A stretch of 64,000 nt of DNA from Pelosinus propionicus DSM 13327 (GCF_900114615.1 NZ_FOTS01000018.1:30135-94134), one strand, 5' to 3'. Counted from the first letter of the stretch, positions 1 through 10,805 are shown. Program-made: numbers and translations. The notes: generated from the sequence alone by a model not told the origin.

Positions 1-242
1 TCAACAGTCATACAAAAGGGAATACCTAAATTTTCAAAACCAGTGTTAGTAAAAACATCGACAGCCAATTCAGCCATTAATTTATCATCACTATGAGCGA
101 TAGGCAGAACATGGCCGCCTCGGTTCATAACGTCCACAATAGCCGCATTCATCATGCCACCAGGGCAAATGATCGGCGGTCTATCTGTCTTTTCTTTATG
201 CAATACTTTCAATAAACGTTCCTTTGGTGTAAAATTGCTCAT
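1..242 (-). CDS. URO-D/MtaA-type methyltransferase, N-terminal fragment
   Basis: About 80 N-terminal codons of a gene that runs off the left edge. The protein begins MSNFTPKERLLKVLHKEK and continues DRPPIICPGGMMN, the usual opening of uroporphyrinogen-decarboxylase-like methylcobamide:CoM methyltransferases (MtaA/MtbA/CmuA group). The ATG at 242 follows a GAGGGTGAT ribosome binding site. It lies 30 bp downstream of the corrinoid protein gene on the same strand, so it is probably the third gene of that operon and would move a methyl group to or from the corrinoid. The zinc-binding residues lie outside the window, so activity and substrate cannot be judged. Confidence 0.75.
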   Translation of the reverse strand, partial: MSNFTPKERLLKVLHKEKTDRPPIICPGGMMNAAIVDVMNRGGHVLPIAHSDDKLMAELAVDVFTNTGFENLGIPFCMTV

Positions 243-272
243 TCAAATCACCCTCTTCTTGCTCTGTCACCA

Positions 273-935
273 TCAGGCCACACCGTCCGTCAGCTGCCGG
301 GCCAAACGTACGGCTGTTGCTGCATTCACGGCGTAACTATCTGCACCGATTTTATCAGCAAAAGCTTGTGAGACAGGCGCACCACCGACCATGACTTTAA
401 ACTGCTCCCTAATATCTTGTTGGCGCAGTAAGCGGATTACTTCCGCCAGCCCATCCATCGTTGTTGTCATTAGCGTGGAAATAGCAATAATTTTAGCATC
501 CTGTTCTTTCGCTGCATCAATAAATTTCTGTGGTGAAATATCCCGCCCGAGATCAATGATCTCATAACCGGAGGTTTCTAATAAAATTTTCACCAGATTT
601 TTACCAATATCGTGAGTATCACCTTCAATAACGCCAATAACAACTTTAACTTTTTCCTCTGCAGCTCCTTCTTTCGCTTTAAGATGAGGTTTTAGAACTC
701 CAAGTCCGGCATACATAGCATCCGAACACATTAGCAATTCAGGAATAAAATATTCTTCCTCTTCAAACAGCCGTCCTGCCACTTCCATACCAGCAGAAAG
801 CCCTTTTTCAATCGCTTCATAGGCATCAATACCTTCCGCTACGATAATTTGGGCTAACTCTACTGCTTTTTCTTCATCCATGTCTACCACAGCATCAGCT
901 AACTGTTTGAGTAATTCTTCTTTATTATTTGCCAT
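273..935 (-). CDS. Corrinoid (B12-binding) methyltransferase subunit
   Basis: 220 aa, the normal size for MtaC/MtbC/MttC-type corrinoid proteins. Residues 1-90 form the helical cap domain. The cobalamin-binding Rossmann-like domain follows, with the lower-ligand motif DTHDIG at 106-111 (His108 expected to coordinate cobalt), an STLMTTTM segment near 153-160 and VGGAPV at 183-188. It would carry a methyl group on cobalt between a substrate-specific methyltransferase and an acceptor enzyme in the cytoplasm. The start has an AAGGAGAAGG site. It is flanked on the same strand by two URO-D-type methyltransferase genes. The substrate (methanol, methylamine, methoxyaromatic or glycine betaine) cannot be read from this subunit. 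Confidence 0.9.
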   Translation of the reverse strand: MANNKEELLKQLADAVVDMDEEKAVELAQIIVAEGIDAYEAIEKGLSAGMEVAGRLFEEEEYFIPELLMCSDAMYAGLGVLKPHLKAKEGAAEEKVKVVIGVIEGDTHDIGKNLVKILLETSGYEIIDLGRDISPQKFIDAAKEQDAKIIAISTLMTTTMDGLAEVIRLLRQQDIREQFKVMVGGAPVSQAFADKIGADSYAVNAATAVRLARQLTDGVA

Positions 936-975
936 ACTATCCTTCTCCTTTGCTTACACATTCTATTTATATTTT

Positions 976-2055
976 TCAGCTAAAATTGCTTAATCGTAGA
1001 GGGTATCTGCCAAATTCCCGGGCTGCCTGAAATAGAGCCTGTATATTTTCCACTGGAGCCCCCATCGGCAACCCGCACCCTAAAGACAATATATAACCTT
1101 TGGGATTATCGTAACCTTTAGCCAAACACTCTTTAGCATCCTGCCGTACATCTTTTGGAGTTCCCAGATACATGGTTGCTGTCGGTTTGACATTACCAAA
1201 CAGGGTAACCTCTTCACCAACTGCCTTTTTGGCAGCAGCCAAATCAATCGTATCGTCCAAGCTCAATATACCGGCACCAGTGGCGACCATATCTTGCCAG
1301 ATCTTCGTAGTATTGCCGCAAATATGCAGAGAAGGAGCACTGCCAGTTAATTGTCTAATCATCGCTACAAGCTCTCGTAAATAGGGAAAAGCAAACTCAC
1401 GAAATTGTTTTGGACTGATTAGTGTCGGTGAAGCCGTGGGGTCAGCGATACTTACTTTAGCTCCCAGCTTAGCAACCTCTTTCACATAGGCAATTGTACT
1501 CTCTAACGAAAACTGCAATAGCCGATGGGCAAATTCTGGATTCCGATATAGCTCCCGCAAAAAATCCTCTGTTCCTCTTATATTAGCTGCTGTAGTAAAG
1601 GGGCCGGCTACATTACTAGTCACCGGAACAAAATCACCCAGACGGTCAACCAGAATTTGTAAAGCCCCTAAATGTATGGGCAGCCTCCCATCGAGCCACG
1701 GATTGGGGATTTTCAGTTGATCCAAATCTGCTGGCTGCTTCACCGCCACTTCCATAATATAAGGACTGTTCTCCTCTTTCGGATAATACACGATACTGCC
1801 TACTGCCTCAGCAATTCCCGGCAAACCTGGCCCAGCTGCCACTGCTTCAGCACCCAATATATTGTGAGCGGCAATTTGAGTCTGCGCTGTTTTCTCGCTT
1901 GAAAAATAGCATTCCCAATGAGGAATTCCTGCCACTTTCCCCGCCTGATTATGAATCACTACTCCACAAGGCACCCGATCATAGGGTCTTCCATTCAATA
2001 CTGCTTCCAAACGTTCCTTCGGTGTCATTTCATCACGAAGACTCAAAATAGCCAT
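976..2055 (-). CDS. URO-D family cobamide methyltransferase (MtaA-like)
   Basis: 359 aa from the ATG at 2055. A GTG nine bases further out also fits, but GAGG lies at better distance from this ATG. The fold is the uroporphyrinogen-decarboxylase TIM barrel. The zinc motif of the MtaA/CmuA group is present, His-Ile-Cys at about residues 244-246 and a second Cys in SLGCGLP near 327, so it is more likely a methyltransferase than a heme enzyme. It is the first gene of the corrinoid operon, 40 bp upstream of the B12 protein, and is preceded by a leader of about 250 nt with two terminator-like elements. The acceptor (CoM-like thiol, homocysteine or tetrahydrofolate route) is not evident. Confidence 0.85.
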   Translation of the reverse strand: MAILSLRDEMTPKERLEAVLNGRPYDRVPCGVVIHNQAGKVAGIPHWECYFSSEKTAQTQIAAHNILGAEAVAAGPGLPGIAEAVGSIVYYPKEENSPYIMEVAVKQPADLDQLKIPNPWLDGRLPIHLGALQILVDRLGDFVPVTSNVAGPFTTAANIRGTEDFLRELYRNPEFAHRLLQFSLESTIAYVKEVAKLGAKVSIADPTASPTLISPKQFREFAFPYLRELVAMIRQLTGSAPSLHICGNTTKIWQDMVATGAGILSLDDTIDLAAAKKAVGEEVTLFGNVKPTATMYLGTPKDVRQDAKECLAKGYDNPKGYILSLGCGLPMGAPVENIQALFQAAREFGRYPLRLSNFS

Positions 2056-2091
2056 TTCTCGCACCTCATTTCATCTTTTACCTGACATACT

Positions 2092-2165
2092 AAAAACAAA
2101 AAGGCAAAAACTGATTCTACACATCTAGAATCAATTCTTGCCTTCAGTTTCCTACTGATCGGTCA
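2092..2165 (-). promoter_or_regulatory. Leader element E1: A-rich-loop hairpin plus terminator
   Basis: In transcript sense the block reads CCGATCAG, a short loop, CTGAAGGC, then a terminator stem (arms 2126-2142 and 2103-2119) and a T run at 2092-2102. TCAG and CTGA can pair around the A-rich loop immediately before the terminator. It is the downstream copy of two in the leader of the corrinoid methyltransferase operon and lies about 37 nt before the start codon. It shares its core with E2, E3 and the cysK leader. Reading it as a regulated attenuator is inference. Confidence 0.6.
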
Positions 2166-2211
2166 CTATATACTATTTACATACTGCCATTTTGGCAACC
2201 TTGCATGGAAA

Positions 2212-2272
2212 TAATAAAAAGCCTGCACAGAAATAACTCTGCCAGGCCTTCAGCTTTTTGCTAATCAGCTTG
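2212..2272 (-). promoter_or_regulatory. Leader element E2: A-loop hairpin plus terminator
   Basis: Transcript sense reads GCTGATTAGC, AAAAA, GCTGAAGGCC, then a stem GCCTGGCAGA/TCTGTGCAGGC with T5 at 2216-2220. TTAGC and GCTGA pair across the A5 loop, and the following GGC is shared with the terminator stem. It sits about 35 nt after the predicted start of transcription and is the upstream member of a tandem pair before the corrinoid methyltransferase operon. Confidence 0.6.
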
Positions 2273-2314
2273 CTTTAATCACGCTATAAGATACATTTAT
2301 CTTTATTTAACATG

Positions 2315-2343
2315 ATATTAGCACGTATAAATTACGTTGTCAA
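2315..2343 (-). promoter_or_regulatory. Sigma-A promoter of the methyltransferase operon
   Basis: On the minus strand TTGACA (2343-2338), a 17-bp spacer and TAATAT (2320-2315). Initiation is expected near 2308, giving a leader of about 250 nt that contains elements E2 and E1. Confidence 0.75.
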
Positions 2344-2382
2344 TGGCAATACAATTATATCATTGCATTTTCTTAATGGATC

Positions 2383-2411
2383 TTGACAGCAGAATTTGTC
2401 TGTAGTAGTAT
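2383..2411 (+). promoter_or_regulatory. Sigma-A promoter toward the nitroreductase
   Basis: TTGACA at 2383-2388, a 17-bp spacer and TAGTAT at 2406-2411. Transcription would start near 2418 and enter element E3 about 40 nt later. It is back to back with the methyltransferase promoter. Confidence 0.65.
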
Positions 2412-2454
2412 TAGCTCAATTACTTTTTCAAATAGAGAAATATCCTATTTTACA

Positions 2455-2523
2455 TAGCTGATCGCAAAAAGCAGAAGGCTAAGTATATTGTTTCAACAAT
2501 ATACTTAGCCTTCTGCTTTTTGC
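2455..2523 (+). promoter_or_regulatory. Leader element E3: 27-bp perfect hairpin/terminator
   Basis: Plus-strand copy of the same leader family: GCTGATCGC, AAAAA, GCAGAAGGC, running into a perfect inverted repeat (arms 2464-2490 and 2497-2523, 6-nt loop). TAGCT before the A-loop can alternatively pair with GGCTA of the terminator arm. It lies between the plus-strand promoter and the nitroreductase 230 bp further on, so it would terminate most transcripts unless antitermination occurs. Confidence 0.6.
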
Positions 2524-2756
2524 TAAAATCTATAAGTTTCTTGGTGTTTTTTATGGTTCTCTGCGTCCTGAAGTATTAACGTTTTTCGAATCTTTACGAC
2601 TCGACGCCCTTAAGTACTTGCCTGTATCTATCTTCATCCTAGCCAGGATAAATGGAATTGGAGTTCCGCAACAAAAATTCATATTAAACAAGCTGCATAT
2701 CTTAAAGAGATTTGCTATGTAACTTGTTAATATAAAAACAGTAGGAGGACAACAAC

Positions 2757-3317
2757 ATGAGTGAAATTGTAAAGGTAATCTTGCAGCGCAGGAGCATTAG
2801 AAGCTTCAAACAAGAGCAGATTAAGGACAGTGAATTAGCGGTAATTCTCGAAGCAGGCCAATTTGCTCCCAGTGCCCGAAATGAACAATCCTGGCATTTT
2901 ACTGTAATACAAAACAAGGCTTTGTTAGGCAAAATCAACGAAGTCATTCGGACAATCTTTTTAAATTCAGGAAACCCAGATTTTGCAGAACGAGCCAAAG
3001 CTGAAAATTTTAGTCCCTTTTACCATGCACCAACATTAATTATTGTTTCTGGTGATGAAAAAGCCATTGCTCCACAACATAACGGCAGTCTTGCATTAGG
3101 AAATTTATTTCTCACTGCCCATGCTTTGGATATCGGATCTGTTTGGATTCACTCTCTACGCTCTTTGTTTGATATTGAGGAAGGACGATCCTTAAATAAA
3201 GAATTAGGTATTCCTGAGGGCTATACAATCGTTGCTTCCGGAGCATTTGGCTACAATGCTGGCGAGATACCAACTCCTGCCCCGCGCAAAGAAGGTACAA
3301 TAACGATTATTAAATAA
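2757..3317 (+). CDS. Nitroreductase-family FMN oxidoreductase
   Basis: 186 aa with the nitroreductase opening VILQRRSIRSFK (FMN phosphate contacts), SARNEQSWHF near residues 38-48 and the C-terminal GYNAGE segment that closes the flavin site. Members are cytoplasmic dimers that reduce nitro compounds, quinones or enones with NAD(P)H. This one cannot be given a physiological substrate. A strong GTAGGAGG site precedes the ATG. It is monocistronic, between leader element E3 and a bidirectional terminator shared with metA. The N- and C-terminal motifs are intact and length is typical. Confidence 0.85.
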   Translation: MSEIVKVILQRRSIRSFKQEQIKDSELAVILEAGQFAPSARNEQSWHFTVIQNKALLGKINEVIRTIFLNSGNPDFAERAKAENFSPFYHAPTLIIVSGDEKAIAPQHNGSLALGNLFLTAHALDIGSVWIHSLRSLFDIEEGRSLNKELGIPEGYTIVASGAFGYNAGEIPTPAPRKEGTITIIK

Positions 3318-3354
3318 TAATACGATAGTAGTCATACCTTAAATAACTCATACT

Positions 3355-3406
3355 AAAAACTAGAGGCTAAATTCCATTATGAATGGAATTTAGCCTCTAG
3401 TTTTTT
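3355..3406. terminator. Bidirectional intrinsic terminator
   Basis: A near-perfect stem (ACTAGAGGCTAAATTCCAT and its complement) with a 4-nt loop, flanked by A5 and T6, so it can act in both directions. It separates the convergent nitroreductase and metA genes. Confidence 0.9.
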
Positions 3407-3427
3407 AAATATGTAGAAAAGATTTAG

Positions 3428-4381
3428 TTAAATACCATCCCCATCAATACCACGCAATTCATCTTCACTTAAGCGATTCAGGTCAAAAGGAGTTCCTTGA
3501 TACACATAATAATTAAGCCAATTGGAAAACAGTAAATTGGCTGCACTGCGCCAACGCACAATTGGTGTTTTTTCAGGATCATCATTGGGATAATAATTGG
3601 CTGGAATGTTAATCGGCAACCCTTCTGCAACATCACGATCATATTCTGTTTTAAGAGTTAATGCATCATATTCAGCATGACCCGTAATAAATAAATGTCG
3701 GTAAGTTTTATCGATGATTGCATAAACCCCCGCCTCTTCTGACTCAGACAGGATAGATAATTGGGGCACTTTCTCCACATCTTCTCTTTTGATGTCGGTA
3801 TGCCTGGAATGAGGAACATAAAACACTTCATCAAAGCCCCGAAATAACATTTTTTCTTTCATATTTACTGTGTGAGGAAACACACCAAATAATTTTTGAG
3901 GTAAGTCATGTTTAGGAATACCATAATAATGATACAAAGCAGCTTGAGCGCCCCAGCAAATATGTAAGGTAGAGTAGACATTCTTTCTACTCCAATCCAT
4001 AATTTCACACAACTCACTCCAATAGACAACTTCCTCATAAGGCATTTTTTCCACTGGCGCGCCAGTGATGATCATGCCATCATACTTACGATCTTTTACG
4101 TCAGCAAAAGTTTCATAGAATTTAACGAGATGTTCATGAGGTGTATTTTTAGGTTCATAGGTTGCTGTGTAGATGAAATCAAATTCTACCTGCAGGGGTG
4201 AATTCCCCAATAACCGGAGTAATTGTGTCTCTGTAACAATTTTCGTCGGCATCAAATTTAATAGTAATATTCGAAGTGGACGTATATCTTGCGCATAGGC
4301 ACGATCTTCATCCATTGTAAAAATATTTTCTTTCTCAAGAATATTTACAGCTGGCAAATTATTGGGGATTTTTATAGGCAT
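3428..4381 (-). CDS. metA: Homoserine O-acyltransferase MetA, probably acetyl-specific
   Basis: 317 aa, full length for MetA. It activates homoserine for methionine synthesis. The triad is visible: Cys142 in HICWGAQ, His235 and Glu237 in TGHAEYD. Residue 111 is Glu ([11 protein letters not shown]). Within the MetA family Glu111 is associated with acetyl-CoA use and Gly111 with succinyl-CoA, so O-acetylhomoserine is the likelier product despite the common name homoserine succinyltransferase. No SAM riboswitch is visible in the 107 bp upstream. The window also has the downstream trans-sulfuration enzyme and CysK. Confidence 0.93.
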   Translation of the reverse strand: MPIKIPNNLPAVNILEKENIFTMDEDRAYAQDIRPLRILLLNLMPTKIVTETQLLRLLGNSPLQVEFDFIYTATYEPKNTPHEHLVKFYETFADVKDRKYDGMIITGAPVEKMPYEEVVYWSELCEIMDWSRKNVYSTLHICWGAQAALYHYYGIPKHDLPQKLFGVFPHTVNMKEKMLFRGFDEVFYVPHSRHTDIKREDVEKVPQLSILSESEEAGVYAIIDKTYRHLFITGHAEYDALTLKTEYDRDVAEGLPINIPANYYPNDDPEKTPIVRWRSAANLLFSNWLNYYVYQGTPFDLNRLSEDELRGIDGDGI

Positions 4382-4487
4382 ATTCTTTGACTCCTTTTCA
4401 CTTGAAAAATCATTAGAACAATTTACGTACTTTTATTCTAATGCAATTCTCCAATAAGTCCTAATATTCCTTTTCACTATTTTTAAA

Positions 4488-6638
<2,151 letters not shown>

Positions 6639-6653
6639 TTATCATTTTTTCTA

Positions 6654-8879
6654 TTACACTTTGGTAATCGGTGCCATATTCGCAACGACAAGTTTGATGC
6701 CAAGACCAGGAAACGCAATTTTAAGTTCCTGGCTGTCTCCGCTCCCCTTCACCTCAATTACAGTACCAACTCCCCACTTTGTATGCTGAGCCTTGTCAGC
6801 GACTTTCCAAGCACCACTGCTTTGCTCTTTTTGAGGATGAGCTTTTATAATAGGAGCTCGCAGGGGACTTTGCACAACGGAAGAGGTCGAAGCAGGCGGA
6901 TTGATGGTCGCCTTACTTCCATTACTAGCAAAACCATAATGGTTTTGCCTGCCTGAATATTTTTCCACCATGGCACTCGGAATTTCACTCAAGAACCGGG
7001 ATAAAGGAAACATTTGCGTCCTGCCATAAATAGTGCGCATGCGGGCATTAGTCATGTATAATTTGCGGCGGGCTCTTGTAATACCAACATAGCAAATGCG
7101 CCGTTCTTCTTCAATTTCTTCTTCGTTCATTAATGTGCGTGAATGAGGGAAAAGCCCTTCTTCCATGCCAGCCATAAAAACAACTGGAAATTCCAATCCT
7201 TTTGCAGAATGCAGCGTCATAAGTGTAACACGGGCTTCTGATATTTCTGCGTTATCAATGTCAGCAACCAAAGCAACCTGCTCTAAGAACCGTTCTAAGG
7301 TTTCTTCCCCGTCACCCTTGGCAAATTCCTTCGCAACACTTAAAAACTCTTTTAAGTTGTCTAGGCGATTTTCATCTTGCAGATCTGTACTCTTTTGCAA
7401 TTCATCAACATAACCAGAGTCATGCATTACTTTATTAACTAATTCTACAACAGACAAAGAATGTACTTGAGACATTAAGTTAAAAATCAATTCTGCTAAA
7501 AACTCTAACGGAGCTTTTGCTCTTGCCGTAAGACCTGGTACCAATTCAGGGTTACTCACTACATCAAATAAAGTCATATTATTCTCTGCCGCATAAGCAG
7601 TTAAGCGGCTAATCGTAGTATCTCCTAATCCCCTTCTGGGTACGTTGATAATTCGCAAAAGACTGACACTATCTGCCGGATTAAAAATAACACGCAAATA
7701 AGCTAAGATATCTTTGATTTCCTTACGGTCATAGAATTTTAAGCCGCCTACAATCACATAAGGAATACCAGCCTGCATGAAAGCTTCTTCAATCGCTCTA
7801 GATTGAGTGTTGGTACGATATAGTATTGCTACGTCACCATAAGATGTACGATACACTGTATTCAACTTAGTAATAGTATCCCCAATGAATTGCGCTTCAT
7901 CCTTTTCATGGTGAGCTAGATAGTGAGTAATCAACTCACCTTGAGGATTTTGCGTCCATAATTCCTTCGGCTTACGAGAACTATTGTGCTCAATTACAGC
8001 ATTAGCAGCATCTAAAATCACTTGTGTTGAACGATAATTTTGCTCTAAGGTAATCATCTTGGCTTCTGGATAATCTTTTTCAAAATCTAAAATATTTCGA
8101 ATATCCGCTCCCCGCCAGCCATAGATACTCTGATCTGCATCACCTACAACACAAAGATTACGATGCTTATCCGCCAGCATACCTGCCAACAGATATTGGG
8201 CTCTGTTTGTATCTTGATATTCATCAATCATAATATAGTGAAATTTACGTTGGTATTTTGCTAAAACCTCTTCATTATTCTGTAAAAGTCTCACCGACAG
8301 CATAAGCAGATCATCAAAATCCAATGCATTGTTAGCACGTAATTTCTGTTGATATAACTGATAAATCTCTGCTATTTTTTGTTCGTGAAAATTACTGGAT
8401 AAGGATGCAAACTGCTGTTCATCTTGCAAAGCATTTTTAGCATTGGATATGGCAGCTAGAACGCTGCTTGGCTGAAATTGCTTATCATCCAGATTTAATT
8501 GTTTTAAGCAGCTCTTAACGAGAGACTGGGTATCGGATGTGTCATAAATTACAAAGTTGCTTTTATAACCAGCCATGCCGCCAATTTCTATACGTAAAAA
8601 TTTTGCACAAAACGCATGAAATGTACTAAGCCAAATATCTTTAGATTGAGCACCAACCATCATATGCACGCGCTCTTTCATTTCTGCAGCAGCTTTATTT
8701 GTAAAGGTAATAGCTAAAATATTATAAGGTGCTACACCTTGTTCCAAAAGATAGGCAATACGACAAGTTAATACTTTGGTTTTACCAGATCCTGCACCCG
8801 CCATAATGAGTAGTGGTCCATTGGTATGTAAAACTGCTTCCCTTTGCATGGGATTTAAGCCAGCGATAATTTTTTGCAT
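6654..8879 (-). CDS. pcrA: ATP-dependent 3'-5' DNA helicase PcrA (UvrD family)
   Basis: 741 aa superfamily 1A helicase. Motifs in order: Q motif LNPMQREAV (8-16), Walker A AGAGSGKT (about 27-34), motif Ia TFTNKAA, motif II DEYQDTN, motif III VGDADQSIYGWRGA, motif IV QNYRS, motif V TLHSAKGLEF and motif VI VGITRARR. The C-terminal 100 residues include a basic/proline linker and a terminal Tudor-like module. It unwinds DNA in repair and displaces RecA or RNA polymerase. An ACGGAGGAA site precedes the ATG. It is the first gene of the pcrA-ligA pair. Confidence 0.95.
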   Translation of the reverse strand: MQKIIAGLNPMQREAVLHTNGPLLIMAGAGSGKTKVLTCRIAYLLEQGVAPYNILAITFTNKAAAEMKERVHMMVGAQSKDIWLSTFHAFCAKFLRIEIGGMAGYKSNFVIYDTSDTQSLVKSCLKQLNLDDKQFQPSSVLAAISNAKNALQDEQQFASLSSNFHEQKIAEIYQLYQQKLRANNALDFDDLLMLSVRLLQNNEEVLAKYQRKFHYIMIDEYQDTNRAQYLLAGMLADKHRNLCVVGDADQSIYGWRGADIRNILDFEKDYPEAKMITLEQNYRSTQVILDAANAVIEHNSSRKPKELWTQNPQGELITHYLAHHEKDEAQFIGDTITKLNTVYRTSYGDVAILYRTNTQSRAIEEAFMQAGIPYVIVGGLKFYDRKEIKDILAYLRVIFNPADSVSLLRIINVPRRGLGDTTISRLTAYAAENNMTLFDVVSNPELVPGLTARAKAPLEFLAELIFNLMSQVHSLSVVELVNKVMHDSGYVDELQKSTDLQDENRLDNLKEFLSVAKEFAKGDGEETLERFLEQVALVADIDNAEISEARVTLMTLHSAKGLEFPVVFMAGMEEGLFPHSRTLMNEEEIEEERRICYVGITRARRKLYMTNARMRTIYGRTQMFPLSRFLSEIPSAMVEKYSGRQNHYGFASNGSKATINPPASTSSVVQSPLRAPIIKAHPQKEQSSGAWKVADKAQHTKWGVGTVIEVKGSGDSQELKIAFPGLGIKLVVANMAPITKV

Positions 8880-8961
8880 AGTTTCCTCCGTAATAACACA
8901 ACTTTTAAGATTCTAATAACCTTAATTAATTCGGCAAAAGTACAATAGTTCCTGTTAATCC

Positions 8962-9012
8962 AAAAAAAATAGATTATAAAGAACATTTTAAGCTCTTTTA
9001 TAATCTATTTAT
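8962..9012 (-). terminator. Intrinsic terminator of the pyrophosphatase gene
   Basis: Minus-strand stem AAATAGATTATAAA(A)GAGC with its complement, followed by T8. It lies directly after the pyrophosphatase stop codon and about 80 bp before the pcrA start. Confidence 0.85.
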
Positions 9013-9027
9013 AACCAAACCATTGAT

Positions 9028-10665
9028 CTATATTCTTGCTGCTTCAGACATAGGGGGAATAATCTGCTTCTTTCGCGACATAACACCTGGAAGATACAGA
9101 ACTTGATCTTTACCCTCACTGCCAAATGCTTGCTTTAGTAAACCAACTGGCTGCCCGCTATACACCAAATGAGTACCTTCACTCAATATATCTGTGACCA
9201 TTAATAAAACCATATCATAGTTTTCCTTCTGCCGCAGTACTTCCATACTTTGTTGCAGTTCTTTTTTTATGGATAGAACTTCCTCCGCATCCATAACAGA
9301 TATTTGTCCAATCGTCATACGATAATCGCCAATTTGAAATTCCTTGATATCATTGGCAATAATATCAGCAGTTGACATACCTTTGATGCTAGCTCCTGCT
9401 TTTAATATGCTCATTCCAAATTCGTGAACATCTAATTGCGCAAGCGCAGCTAATTGCTTAGCAGTTCGCTGATCCTTCTCAGTACATGTTGGTGATTTAA
9501 ATAGAACCGTATCAGATAAAATAGCCGCTAGTAATAAGCCTGCAAAATTGGACGGTATGGTTATATTACGATGCCAGAACATATTCGCAACAATCGTAGC
9601 TGTGCAGCCAACAGGCTCATGCCGAATAAAGATTGGTTCACTCGTTTGTAAGCCTCCTAAACGATGATGGTCAATGATTTCAATGATTTGTGCTTCCTCG
9701 ATTCCTTCAACGGCCTGTCCGCTTTCATTATGATCTACAAGAATTACCTTAGTACGCTCCTGCACAATCAATTTGTCACGATGAATTGCTCCGACTAACT
9801 TTCCATTTTCTACAACTGGATACACCCGATAATTTGTATCAGCAACTATTTTCTTGATATCAGTAACTAAGTCTGTAGGTTTAAAGGAAATTACTTCTTT
9901 ACGCATAACCATTTCTAAGGGAATACTTTGGTTGATTAAACGAGCGCAAGTATAGGTATCATGAGCCGATGCAATAACCATAATACCTAGTCCAGTTGCT
10001 TTTTGAATTACTTCCTCATCGACTTTAACATTTCCTGTAACCACCAGACAAGAGATACTACAATCTAAGCAGGTTAATTGTGCATTTTTACGATCCCCTA
10101 CTAATACAATATCATTGGCACTAACAAATTTTTGTATTAAACTGTGACTTCCCGCTGCAATATGTACTCTACCTGCAACTTTGCGTTCTAAGTTATCTCC
10201 GCAAATTAATGTACCTTCTAACGCCTTTAGTACACCGGTAAAATCTACACCTGCTTGGCTTAAATCCTGCATTTGTAATTCATCAAAATATAAGTTCGCT
10301 AAATCACCTACGGTTACAACGCCCATCATAAAACGTTTTTCATCAACGACAGGCACTGATTTGACCTTTAACTGTCTCATAATACGCCCTAAATCACGCA
10401 ATGTATCTTTAGGTCCCGCCGTTACAACTTCAGATTGCATAATATCTTTGACCCTTGGATATAAATCCGTAATCAATTCCGGTGGAGCAAAGCCTAGCGT
10501 TTCCAAAACATACTTTGTTTCGCTATTTATTTTTCCAACTCTGGCTGCTACAGCATTGACTCCTCTAACTTGCTGAAAATAAGCATAGCCAATTGCCGAG
10601 CATATGGAATCGGTGTCAGGATTGCGATGCCCTACAACATAAGTCGGTTTAGAAAGTTCTGTCAT
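9028..10665 (-). CDS. ppaC: CBS/DRTGG-regulated family II inorganic pyrophosphatase
   Basis: 545 aa. It is a DHH-family manganese pyrophosphatase with motifs GHRNPDTDS (His13, Asp17, Asp19), DHNES (311-315), DHH (332-334) and the C-terminal SRKKQIIPP substrate-binding segment. Between the N-terminal part and DHN is an insert of about 240 residues: CBS domain (70-125), DRTGG domain (about 130-245) and second CBS domain (250-305). Such CBS-PPases are inhibited by AMP/ADP and activated by ATP or diadenosine polyphosphates. The enzyme hydrolyses PPi in the cytosol. GGAGGACTAATC precedes the ATG. It is monocistronic. Confidence 0.93.
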   Translation of the reverse strand: MTELSKPTYVVGHRNPDTDSICSAIGYAYFQQVRGVNAVAARVGKINSETKYVLETLGFAPPELITDLYPRVKDIMQSEVVTAGPKDTLRDLGRIMRQLKVKSVPVVDEKRFMMGVVTVGDLANLYFDELQMQDLSQAGVDFTGVLKALEGTLICGDNLERKVAGRVHIAAGSHSLIQKFVSANDIVLVGDRKNAQLTCLDCSISCLVVTGNVKVDEEVIQKATGLGIMVIASAHDTYTCARLINQSIPLEMVMRKEVISFKPTDLVTDIKKIVADTNYRVYPVVENGKLVGAIHRDKLIVQERTKVILVDHNESGQAVEGIEEAQIIEIIDHHRLGGLQTSEPIFIRHEPVGCTATIVANMFWHRNITIPSNFAGLLLAAILSDTVLFKSPTCTEKDQRTAKQLAALAQLDVHEFGMSILKAGASIKGMSTADIIANDIKEFQIGDYRMTIGQISVMDAEEVLSIKKELQQSMEVLRQKENYDMVLLMVTDILSEGTHLVYSGQPVGLLKQAFGSEGKDQVLYLPGVMSRKKQIIPPMSEAARI

Positions 10666-10757
10666 GATTAGTCCTCCAGTGCTATTTCTTATATTGCTAC
10701 AATTTTTCCACCTTATATTTTACCCTATTTATTGATAATTGAATAGCAAGTTACTAA

Positions 10758-10805
10758 ATAAAAAATAGAAGGGTTTGCCGAGTAGTCAAATCCTTCTATT
10801 TTTAT
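10758..10805. terminator. Terminator overlapping the end of the VTT-family gene
   Basis: Stem AAATAGAAGGGTTTG (10763-10777) with CAAATCCTTCTATTT (10787-10801), flanked by A-rich and T-rich runs. On the minus strand the first arm encodes the last codons and stop of the TVP38-like gene, so coding and termination signals overlap. Confidence 0.85.

Larger units (their letters stand above)
2056..2756. other. 700-bp divergent regulatory region with structured leaders
   Basis: No protein-coding gene is supported here. The region holds two good sigma-A promoters pointing in opposite directions (minus strand near 2315-2343, plus strand near 2383-2411). Two copies of a terminator-containing leader element lie on the minus strand and one on the plus strand, each described separately. 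The remaining 230 bp before the nitroreductase contain no element I recognise. Confidence 0.8.

Noticed and set aside
10181..10576. 131-codon open frame on the plus strand
   Set aside because: Antisense to the CBS/DRTGG region of the pyrophosphatase; composition is that of a shadow frame.
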